Of a DNA stretch of 19,921 nt, positions 13,701-19,921 are shown in pieces. How positions within the stretch are numbered: position 1 is the stretch's first letter; the number at the start of each line of letters is the position of its first letter. A program made the position numbers and the translations under genes. The stretch comes from Flavobacteriaceae bacterium. GTDB taxonomy: Bacteria; Bacteroidota; Bacteroidia; Flavobacteriales; Flavobacteriaceae. The DNA is taken from assembly GCA_023141985.1 (NCBI GenBank), contig JAGLKH010000355.1, positions 1 to 19,921 on the forward strand. Reading direction: 5' to 3'. The notes under the pieces are model-generated. The model did not search any database and was not told the origin of the DNA. It saw only the letters and a list, made by a program, of their open reading frames with translations.

Positions 13701-14189
13701 GGGGCTCCTTTTGTAATAATGATGACAATGATGGGAATCATTTCATTAGCAGGAATTGTGGTAAACAATGGCGTAGTACTTTTAGATTATACACAACTTT
13801 TAATAGACAGAAAAAAAGTAGAGTTTAACCTTGATGAAAATGAATATGTTGAAAAAAATGTTTTATTTGAAGCCATTGTAAAAGGCGGGAAAGCTCGTTT
13901 GCGACCTGTATTATTAACAGCTATTACAACTATTTTAGGTTTAATTCCTTTAGCTACCGGATTTAATATAAACTTCTATACTCTATTTAATGAGTTTAAT
14001 CCAAATATATATTTTGGTGGTGATAATGTGATTTTTTGGGGACCATTAGCAAAAACGGTTATTTACGGATTATTTGTCGCAACATTTTTAACTTTAATTG
14101 TTGTACCAATTTTATTCTATTTGGTAACGATTTTTAAAATGTGGTTGAAAGATAAAACAACTCTTAAAACGGTTTTAAACGAAGCATAG
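10710..14189 (+). CDS. RND-family efflux transporter permease (AcrB-like)
   Basis: This 1159-residue proton-driven inner membrane pump exports substrates through the adaptor and TolC. TM1 is near 22-42, a periplasmic porter loop follows (to about 340), TM2-6 lie at about 345-500, then TM7, a second porter loop, and TM8-12 from about 947. The TM4 relay motif is GMLVDNGIVVVENVYR: Asp412 matches AcrB Asp407, but Asn413 replaces Asp408. In TM10 the motif GIVVNNGVVLLDY has Asn1019 where AcrB has Lys940. It is about 110 residues longer than AcrB, partly because of an extra hydrophobic stretch (about 511-558, probably two helices) between the two halves and a loop before TM12 (near 1085-1110). Substrate cannot be told; drugs, bile-like compounds or lipids are all possible. 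Confidence 0.95.
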   Translation: MANKLDKEFGLSSWAINNKTTIYVMMVLILFSGISAYFSMPRESFPEVKETKIYINSVFPGNTAEDIEKLITDPLEDKLKTVSNVVDITSTSQEDFSMIIVEFDENITVDAAKQKVKDEVDTETSTEDWPTFNGAKVEPNVFDLNFSEEMPILNINISGDYPVQKLKEFAEYLQDEIEDLTEIKQADIRGAQDREVEVAVDIYKMMAVRVSFSDIISAIQNGNTTISAGNLIVSGQRRTIRILGEIENPSELENFVVKTESGNSIYLKDVAQVTFKEKERTTYAREFGERVVMLDVKKRAGKNMVAAAEKIEEIKANAIKNVFPPNLKVTITNDQSSKTIAQVDDLVNNIIFGIILVVLVLMFFLGLKNALFVGFAIPMSMFMSLMILNALGYTMNTMILFGLIMGLGMLVDNGIVVVENVYRLMDKEGLSRIAAAKKGISEIAFPIIISTATTIAAFIPLGMWPGMMGEFMIYFPITLSVVLGSSLFVAIFFNSVMVSQFMKIEDTEMPMKRIVTVSVIMTVIGTLILVFGADYSALGSIMIFTAITLWVYRLVLRKGANSFQKNIIPRLERFYEKILRAALKGWKPYTISIGTFLLLFIAFGSFGVSVNQNRTKIEFFPDNQPNQIIVYIEYPQGTDIEKTNAITKDIEKRVYSVINADEYKDGDYNFMTESAVSQVGEGAGNPQTDAAVTEMPHRGKITASMREFKYRKGAKSKELLKKIREDLKDLYPGVAISVEKDAAGPPQGYPINIEIEGNDYSELITTAEKMRDFINAKNIPGIDELKIDVNKSKPSMQVFVDRKKAGELGISAGQVGQQLRNSIFGAKAGVYKEAGEDYDIYVRFNEENRYNTSAIFNQKITFRDQASGKIKEIPVSAVAKQKNTSGFSSIKHKDVKRVVTVYSALTPGYTDAGAIVSVIQNEMNSFTDKSDNIKIDYTGQIEEEKKQMTFLMGAFFTGLGLIFFILIFQFNSVSKPAIIMLAIFLSLIGVFGGLIITGAPFVIMMTMMGIISLAGIVVNNGVVLLDYTQLLIDRKKVEFNLDENEYVEKNVLFEAIVKGGKARLRPVLLTAITTILGLIPLATGFNINFYTLFNEFNPNIYFGGDNVIFWGPLAKTVIYGLFVATFLTLIVVPILFYLVTIFKMWLKDKTTLKTVLNEA

Positions 14190-14197
14190 ATATATAA

Positions 14198-14227
14198 AAA
14201 AACCGAAGCAATTTTGCTTCGGTTTTT
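14198..14227. terminator. Bidirectional intrinsic terminator between convergent operons
   Basis: A 14-bp perfect stem AAAAACCGAAGCAA / TTGCTTCGGTTTTT with a 2-base loop. There are T residues after the stem on the + strand and, symmetrically, on the - strand. It lies 8 bases after the RND pump stop and 19 bases before the susD-like stop on the opposite strand, so it can end both transcripts. Confidence 0.92.
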
Positions 14228-14246
14228 ATTATAAATCAACATAATT

Positions 14247-15554
14247 TTAATTGTCATCATCTTTTGGAATTGGAATCGCTGAAGGAACCATATCACCTGT
14301 TCTATCATTAGGCAATTCGCTGAGTCTATCAAATCTTCTCATATCAATCCATCTATGACTCTCTCCAAATAAAGAATATCTTCTTTGTAAAAGAATTTCA
14401 TCTTCTAGTGCACCTGGAGTTGTAGCACCAGCATAATCAACTAAACCAGCAGCATTTCTAATAACATTAATTGCATCTACAGCATCAGTAGGATTTGTTG
14501 CCATATTAGCTTCAGCGAATAATAAAATCAATTCTTCATTTCTAATAATTGGAATATTATCCAAAAGAGATTGATATATCCAAACATCATGTGTCCCAAC
14601 TAAGCCTGAAGCCTCCCTTGGTGTATTTCTTAACACTACTTTATCAGTTCTGGAATCTCCTGACAATGCATCATTTAAAAAACTAGAATGTGACACCCTA
14701 ACATTTGCTTCTTGATTTAATGCAATAAAAAGAGGATTTGATAAATCTGCACCTGTTAAAGAAAAAGTATGATAAACACCTGCTTTTAAATCTCCGGACA
14801 TATTCATAAAAGAACCTCCTAATAAAGATAACACACTAGTATAATTTCCTCTATATGCTTCTACCCTTGCTGTTAATGCATTATTGAATTGTGAAAATCC
14901 AGATGGTGTATCAAAACCACTATACCCTGAAGTTAAATTAAATGGCAAACTTGATCCTCCTGATGCTAAATCATTAGCGGCATCAGTTAAGAGACTAACT
15001 ATTGCAGTTAGGGCTTCATCATAACTAACAATAGGGCCTAAATTATCTGGGTCTGAAACATCAATTCTAATTCCATTGGTATATTGGTTATTAGATAACA
15101 TTAATAGCTCATGTGCTTTAAGTGTATTTAGCACGCCTCTAATAGCTGCAATTTCTGCCGTAGAAAAATCAGAAGTTGTATTAGCCAATCCCGATAAAAC
15201 TAAATTCATTTCTTTTATCGCAGAATATCTCGATCCCCAAGCCTGCGTAGTATAGAAAGTTTGATTATCCAAATTTCCTGTTACTACATCTCCTTCAAAA
15301 CGAGGGTCAGAACTGGTGAAATAGTAATATTCTCTACCTAAAATACTTTGAACATCTACTTGAGTGTTCAAGCGAAATCTCATATCTGAAAGGACTCCCG
15401 CCATAGCTTGTGGTAATTCTCCTCTTGATAAATCATCTGATATTGAGGAGGTGCTTGCTCCGTTTAAACTTTCACCACCTTCTAACGAACACGACGTTAA
15501 CGATAGAAAACCAATGGTTAAAATTATTATATTAAACTTTCTTATATTTTTCAT
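14247..15554 (-). CDS. SusD/RagB-family nutrient-binding outer membrane lipoprotein
   Basis: This 435-residue surface lipoprotein caps a SusC channel and delivers ligand to it. The N-terminus MKNIRKFNIIILTIGFLSLTSC has lipobox SLTS-C with lipidated Cys22. The tetratricopeptide-like helical body includes RGVLNTLKAHELLMLSN (about 139-155), and the C-terminal RagB/SusD domain shows PIIRNEELILLFAEANM (about 334-350), followed by EILLQRRYSLFGESHRWIDMRRF near 387-409, which is characteristic of the family. It is on the short side for SusD proteins. It starts 18 bases after the SusC-like gene, forming the usual pair. No glycoside hydrolase, peptidase or sensor gene is adjacent, so the ligand is unknown. 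Confidence 0.94.
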   Translation of the reverse strand: MKNIRKFNIIILTIGFLSLTSCSLEGGESLNGASTSSISDDLSRGELPQAMAGVLSDMRFRLNTQVDVQSILGREYYYFTSSDPRFEGDVVTGNLDNQTFYTTQAWGSRYSAIKEMNLVLSGLANTTSDFSTAEIAAIRGVLNTLKAHELLMLSNNQYTNGIRIDVSDPDNLGPIVSYDEALTAIVSLLTDAANDLASGGSSLPFNLTSGYSGFDTPSGFSQFNNALTARVEAYRGNYTSVLSLLGGSFMNMSGDLKAGVYHTFSLTGADLSNPLFIALNQEANVRVSHSSFLNDALSGDSRTDKVVLRNTPREASGLVGTHDVWIYQSLLDNIPIIRNEELILLFAEANMATNPTDAVDAINVIRNAAGLVDYAGATTPGALEDEILLQRRYSLFGESHRWIDMRRFDRLSELPNDRTGDMVPSAIPIPKDDDN

Positions 15555-15572
15555 TTTTTCTTTTATTAAATT

Positions 15573-18530
15573 TTAAAATTGCATTGATAAATGGAACATA
15601 AATCTTTTAGAAGATGGAAAAGGAGTAACCTCAACACCTGTTGATAAACCATTACCACCAAAGTTAGAAACTTCAGGATCGTAACTATTATAATCAAATA
15701 TATTGATTAGATTATGTCCGGAAAAGCCTAGTTTAACATTAGAAACTATACCATCAAACCAATTATCCAGAGTTTCATCAGGAACGGTATAATATAATCC
15801 AACTTCTCTTAATCTCCAGTACGAAGCATCCTCCACAAAAGGACGTGCATTCCCAGCAAAAAGACCATTTACTATTCTATAATCACCATTTGGAATTTGA
15901 CCATCAGGATCAACATTTAAATCATCATAATCAGCACTGGTACCACCAAAATCAGATAACAATTTTGTTAAATTAATATTATCTCCTCCTTTTTTCCAAT
16001 GCCATAAAAATGATAATGTAAAATTTTTGTAGCGAAAATCATTGACAAATGACATTTGAAAATCTGGTTCTGCATCTCCTAATACGCTTACAGGCGTTCC
16101 AGGACCTGTTGTTCCAACAATTTGTGTGACACTTTTTCCTTCTTCAATTTGAAATTGTCCTAAACTATTTCCAAAACCTCCTAGATTAAATGTAGGAACA
16201 TCTAATCTGGTCATTTCAGATTCATTTGTATACCAACTTATATTAGAATTCCACGAAAAATCTTCATTATCAAAAGCTTTTATGTTAACCCCAATCTCAA
16301 CTCCCCTGTTTTCAAGTTCACCGGCATTTACCCATTCCCTTGAAAAACCTGTTGAAGGCTCTATATTTGCTTGTAATAAAAGATCTTCAACTTGTTTCTT
16401 ATAATATGTAAATTCCACAGAAACGCTGTTGTTTAAAAAGCCTGCATCAAAACCAATTTCAAATTCTTTTTGTCTTTCTGGAGAAATGTTAGGATTCCCT
16501 CTTGTTGTAGGAACAATGATTCCCACATTACCATCAATTAAAGTATTTGTAAAAACAGTAAATAAAGAGCCAAAGGCAGCAAAAGTCCCCGCTTCACCAT
16601 AAGCAGTTCGTAATTTAAATCTATTTAATACATCATTACTTCCCCAAAAATCAAAGTTGCTTAAATTAACTGCTAAGGATCCTTTTGGATAATAAAATAA
16701 TTCATTAATATCACCATTATTGGTTGATTTATCACCTGTAATACCAATGGTTGCAATTAATTTATCTTGATAATTAACTTCTTCTTGGGCAAAAAAACCA
16801 AAGTCTTCTTGTTCTAATCTAAATTGATTTGTGTTTACATTGGCAGCCTGATCAATATTTGTTTCTGATGCAATTAGATCTGAAGCCGTAACACTAACAA
16901 CATTTTGAGAGAATTGTTGATTTGTAACCCCTGCTTGTGTAGTAAAACTAATATCATCATCTGTAGTGTAATTATGAACTAAAAAAGCTGAATAGTTAGT
17001 ATTAGTATTGGTAGTAGTAGTTATTGCTGAAACACCATTTACCCCACCTTGATCTGGTCTTTCAAATTGTAATTCTTTAGGGAAAATAACTTTCGCAGTA
17101 AGCGTATAATGATCTACGCCTGCTTTAGCAACAAATTTTAAACTTTGGTTATCTGTTCTTAATAAATTAACATCAAGAGTTCCTCCAGTTATAAACCTAT
17201 TTGTACGTTCGTTATTTGTCATCAAATCTCTTGTTTGTAGTGGATTCGAAGCTCCATGAGGGGCATCTGGGTAATTCCCATTAGCATCAGGAAATAAATT
17301 ATCCCAAGGACGTACCCCTGTAGCCAACGCAACACCTAGAGTCGTTCCGCTATTATCATTATTAAAGAAACCTCTATCAGCAGAAGAATTAATGTAGTTA
17401 CTAGTTAATGAAAACTTAATATTATCATTAAATTTATGATCCAAATTTAATCTAATGGAAGATTTATCATACCCCGTTTTTTTAACAATACCATCTTCTT
17501 GATTGCGAGTAAAACCTGCAAAAAAAGTTGTTTTTTCATTCCCTCCAGACATACTGACATTAGTGTTTGAAATAAATCCTTTTTCTCCAAACAACACTTT
17601 TTCGTAATCATGTAATTCCCCTGCAGCTTCAGCAGCAGAAAATAGAGCTCCTTGGCCAAATGCACTTTCGGCTAAATCTGCAGTCCAATTTCTTTGACCT
17701 TGTAAATTTATTGCTTCATTCCAACCATTAGATTGAGAAACATTAATTACTGTTTTTCCTTGCTTCCCTCTCTTAGTTGTTATTAAAATTACACCGGCAG
17801 CTCCACGAGAACCATAAATAGCAGATGCAGATGCTCCTTTTAATATTGAAATACTTTCTATATCATCAGGGTTTATATCTGCAATTCTATTTGTTGCATT
17901 ATCTTGTGATGAAGCATTACCACCTCCAGAAGCTGCAGAAACAGCATTTAAACCAGCTGAAGAAATACTGCTATTATCGATATACACACCATCTATAATA
18001 TACAATGGTTGTGAATTACCATTAATAGAAGTAATACCTCTCAATTTAACTGATAAACCTCCTCCAGGAGAACCGGAGTTAGACGTCACTAATGCGCCTG
18101 TAAACTTACCAGCCAGGGCACCATCTAATGTTTGAGGAGGTGTTCGACCTGCCAACTCATCAGCAGATACGCTTGCTACAGCATTGGCTGCATTAGTTCG
18201 CTTTATAGAAGTAGCTAAACCAGTTATTACAATCTCATCTAAAGCTATTCCAGCTTGCATTATCACATTAAGAACGTTACTTGTAACTGTTACTTCTTGT
18301 GTTTCGAACCCAACAAATGAAAAGATTAATACCTCCCCATTACTAGCACTAATTGAGTAATTACCATCAAAGTCTGTTGCTGATCCTGTTGTCGTGCCCT
18401 TAACAATTACAGTAACACCAGGTAAAGGTTGAGAAGAATCATCTGTTACAGTACCTGTTACTGTTTGCGCACTCATAAAATTTGATGCTCCCAAAAAGAA
18501 TATCAAAAGAATTAAGTAGTTTTTTATCAT
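15573..18530 (-). CDS. SusC/RagA-family TonB-dependent outer membrane transporter
   Basis: This 985-residue outer membrane channel is powered through TonB. The signal peptide spans about 1-21, ending MSAQ. A carboxypeptidase-regulatory-like domain follows at about 23-92, with VTGTVTDDSSQPLPGVTVIV and FDGNYSI. The TonB box is LDEIVITG (97-104). The plug domain (about 112-260) carries VKLRGITSINGNSQPLYIIDG and SAIYGSRGAAGVILITTKRG, both standard SusC motifs. The rest is beta-barrel and ends in the C-terminal Phe of outer membrane barrels (HLSMQF). Length is normal for the family and the gene appears intact. It heads the two-gene transcript with the SusD-like partner; transcription starts in 18531-18700, where I see no confident TAnnTTTG box. 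Sequence alone does not reveal the substrate. Confidence 0.95.
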   Translation of the reverse strand: MIKNYLILLIFFLGASNFMSAQTVTGTVTDDSSQPLPGVTVIVKGTTTGSATDFDGNYSISASNGEVLIFSFVGFETQEVTVTSNVLNVIMQAGIALDEIVITGLATSIKRTNAANAVASVSADELAGRTPPQTLDGALAGKFTGALVTSNSGSPGGGLSVKLRGITSINGNSQPLYIIDGVYIDNSSISSAGLNAVSAASGGGNASSQDNATNRIADINPDDIESISILKGASASAIYGSRGAAGVILITTKRGKQGKTVINVSQSNGWNEAINLQGQRNWTADLAESAFGQGALFSAAEAAGELHDYEKVLFGEKGFISNTNVSMSGGNEKTTFFAGFTRNQEDGIVKKTGYDKSSIRLNLDHKFNDNIKFSLTSNYINSSADRGFFNNDNSGTTLGVALATGVRPWDNLFPDANGNYPDAPHGASNPLQTRDLMTNNERTNRFITGGTLDVNLLRTDNQSLKFVAKAGVDHYTLTAKVIFPKELQFERPDQGGVNGVSAITTTTNTNTNYSAFLVHNYTTDDDISFTTQAGVTNQQFSQNVVSVTASDLIASETNIDQAANVNTNQFRLEQEDFGFFAQEEVNYQDKLIATIGITGDKSTNNGDINELFYYPKGSLAVNLSNFDFWGSNDVLNRFKLRTAYGEAGTFAAFGSLFTVFTNTLIDGNVGIIVPTTRGNPNISPERQKEFEIGFDAGFLNNSVSVEFTYYKKQVEDLLLQANIEPSTGFSREWVNAGELENRGVEIGVNIKAFDNEDFSWNSNISWYTNESEMTRLDVPTFNLGGFGNSLGQFQIEEGKSVTQIVGTTGPGTPVSVLGDAEPDFQMSFVNDFRYKNFTLSFLWHWKKGGDNINLTKLLSDFGGTSADYDDLNVDPDGQIPNGDYRIVNGLFAGNARPFVEDASYWRLREVGLYYTVPDETLDNWFDGIVSNVKLGFSGHNLINIFDYNSYDPEVSNFGGNGLSTGVEVTPFPSSKRFMFHLSMQF

Positions 18531-18696
18531 AATTATTTTTTATTGGTTTACACAAAAAAACTAAAAAAATTGCGAAAATCAATATTTTTAGCCACTTATT
18601 TTATCGATTTGCTATATTTAGCTTCATTTTTTTAAGGAAAAAACATTACAGTAATATTTATTTTAAGACATTCCAAACACTTGACCAATTCTATTT

Positions 18697-18893
18697 TAAC
18701 GTGAGTTCGATATAACTAAAAAATGTAAATTCTTGAAAACATATACTTTAAAGTCGTTTTGTCATTCCTGCGGAGGCAGGAATCCAAAAAAATGATTAGT
18801 ATAGATTCCTGCCTCCGCAGGAATGACAGTATTTTTCATTACAAAATATATAAATAGCTGATAATCAGTAAATATTATATCGAACTCACGTTA
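18697..18893. repeat. Nested inverted-repeat element 3' of the aminotransferase gene
   Basis: The outer arms are a perfect 19-bp inverted repeat: TAACGTGAGTTCGATATAA (18697-18715) with its complement at 18875-18893. They end 3 bases before the aminotransferase stop. Inside lies an independent 25-bp inverted repeat (see 18760-18828). The rest of the gene-free stretch 18531-18696 is AT-rich upstream sequence of the SusC-like gene, with no ORF or RNA gene that I can support. Confidence 0.8.
18760..18828. repeat. Palindromic repeat element (GGAG-loop variant), copy 2
   Basis: Arms 18760-18784 and 18804-18828 are exact 25-bp reverse complements around 19 AT-rich bases. Each arm also folds as ATTCCTGC-GGAG-GCAGGAAT. 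The arms match those of the element at 6021-6097 except for one base in each arm, and the two changes are complementary (A to G on the left, T to C on the right). The central spacers of the two elements are unrelated. Confidence 0.87.
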
Positions 18894-18895
18894 TT

Positions 18896-19921
18896 TTAAG
18901 ATAATTTCTTTACAAATTCTATAATTTTATTTATGCCTCCATATATATTAGGGCAATTATTTTTAATAAAATTTTCATCAATCGTTTGGTTTATTCTAAA
19001 CGCTCTCATTACTTCTTCTCCATTAAAATCTACAAACGCCAATCTAAAAAATAAATCTTCCTCTTTAAAATAAAAATCTGACGCCGGTAAAAGTGCAACA
19101 TTAAAATTTTCAAGTAAGTAATTAGCCAACTGTTCACTCTTATAAATTCCTAAGGCATTAATTCTATTCTTAAATTTATTAAATCCTATCATCATATAAA
19201 ATGCGCCTTGAGATTCTGTACATTCAATATCAATTTCTTTTAGTTTTGAAGTGATATAATATGATATTCCTTTTAAAATGGTTGAACAATCTTTAATATA
19301 CTTTTTTACATCTTCTTCCATTTTAAAAGCCTCAACAGCCGCATATTGTATTGGAGATGAAACTGCACTAAATGTTTCGCTAAATAATGAGCGAAACGTT
19401 TTGTGTAAAAACCACAAATCTTTTGGCAAAGCCATAAAACCAAGACGATAACCTCCTGCAGAAAACACTTTACTTAAGCCTCCAAAAACGATTGTCTTCT
19501 CAGGATAAAATTTTGAAATGCTTGGAGAAAAATCTTCATTAAAATTAATTTGAGAATAGATCTCATCAGAAAGCACGATAATGTCATTTGCTCTACAAAC
19601 TTGGGCTAAACTTTCTAATTCTTCATTTGTATAAATTGCACCTGTTGGGTTATTAGGAGAATTTAATAGTAATGCTTTTTGCTGGTTGGGATTAGCTTTA
19701 CAGTATTCTTTTAAAGTGTTTGCAGAGAGTTTGAAATTATGTTCCAAATAGGTTTCTAAAGCAACATAATTACTATTTTTAATATTTATTTGAGGCCCAT
19801 AACTTACCCAGCTTCCTTTAGGTATTAAAAAAACACTATCTAAAATTAATATGGTTTGATATAAAAGTTTTTTGCTCCCCGGACCAATATAAATAAAATC
19901 GCTATCTGCTGTAATATTTTG
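18896..19921 (-). CDS. Pyridoxal-phosphate class I/II aminotransferase (5' truncated by window)
   Basis: The last 341 codons of a fold-type I aminotransferase are present; the frame is open to the window edge, so the ATG at 19745-19747 is internal. In the visible fragment, GPGSKKLLYQ (13-22) belongs to the N-terminal cofactor region. NSPNNPTGAIY (87-97) is the conserved NPTG loop. Asp119 and Tyr122 in SDEIYSQ contact the pyridine ring and phosphate. Lys151 in GGLSKVFSAGGYRLGF is the Schiff-base lysine, with Arg159 following. Such enzymes move amino groups from aspartate, aromatic or branched amino acids to keto acids in the cytosol; the exact substrate cannot be assigned. It ends next to a nested inverted repeat and is the first gene on this strand after the SusC/SusD pair's upstream region. 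Confidence 0.92.
   Translation of the reverse strand, partial: QNITADSDFIYIGPGSKKLLYQTILILDSVFLIPKGSWVSYGPQINIKNSNYVALETYLEHNFKLSANTLKEYCKANPNQQKALLLNSPNNPTGAIYTNEELESLAQVCRANDIIVLSDEIYSQINFNEDFSPSISKFYPEKTIVFGGLSKVFSAGGYRLGFMALPKDLWFLHKTFRSLFSETFSAVSSPIQYAAVEAFKMEEDVKKYIKDCSTILKGISYYITSKLKEIDIECTESQGAFYMMIGFNKFKNRINALGIYKSEQLANYLLENFNVALLPASDFYFKEEDLFFRLAFVDFNGEEVMRAFRINQTIDENFIKNNCPNIYGGINKIIEFVKKLS

Noticed and set aside
15364..15576. Plus-strand ORF opposite the start of the SusD-like gene (and 17447-17665 within the SusC-like gene)
   Set aside because: Shadows of strongly supported reading frames; their compositions are explained by the sense genes.

Overview
The window is AT-rich chromosomal DNA from a Bacteroidota bacterium, most likely a Flavobacteriaceae member. 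Evidence for this is a SusC/SusD pair, lipoproteins with short lipoboxes, genes lacking Shine-Dalgarno sequences, one promoter fitting the flavobacterial TTTG/TAnnTTTG form, and intergenic palindromes of the kind scattered through flavobacterial genomes. No rRNA, tRNA, CRISPR array, prophage or complete insertion sequence is visible.

Layout. (1) 1-4761, + strand: a molybdenum cofactor (Moco) operon made of the end of mobA, then moaD, a REP-associated tyrosine transposase (RAYT) between two matching hairpins, moeB fused to a rhodanese domain, moaE, a moaC-mogA fusion, and moaA. Together these cover precursor Z (cPMP) formation, sulfur activation and transfer, adenylation and guanylylation. (2) 4780-5232: a small putative lipoprotein with a Cys/Met/His motif. 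(3) 5233-5645: no gene, but two adjacent foldback elements that supply the stop codons of the genes on either side. (4) 5646-7119, - strand: an unidentified small protein and a trans-polyprenyl diphosphate synthase, separated by a palindromic repeat. (5) 7246-14189, + strand: a TetR regulator preceded by a palindromic operator candidate, then TolC-like outer membrane channel, lipoprotein adaptor and RND pump, a complete tripartite exporter closed by a bidirectional terminator. (6) 14247-18530, - strand: a SusC/SusD outer membrane uptake pair of unknown substrate. (7) 18531-18895: no gene, but a nested inverted repeat. (8) 18896 to the window end, - strand: a class I/II aminotransferase whose N-terminus lies outside.

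The least expected signal is not a gene. A roughly 93-bp sequence occurs four times (ending at 2296, 3756, 7973 and 9420). Each copy begins within about 20 bases of one stop codon and ends on the start codon of the next gene. Two copies are in the Moco operon and two in the efflux operon, which are functionally unrelated. I cannot assign it to a known family. The window also holds several palindromic elements. Two pairs of these differ from each other by complementary changes in both arms, and one sits between two diverged copies of a gene's first codons.
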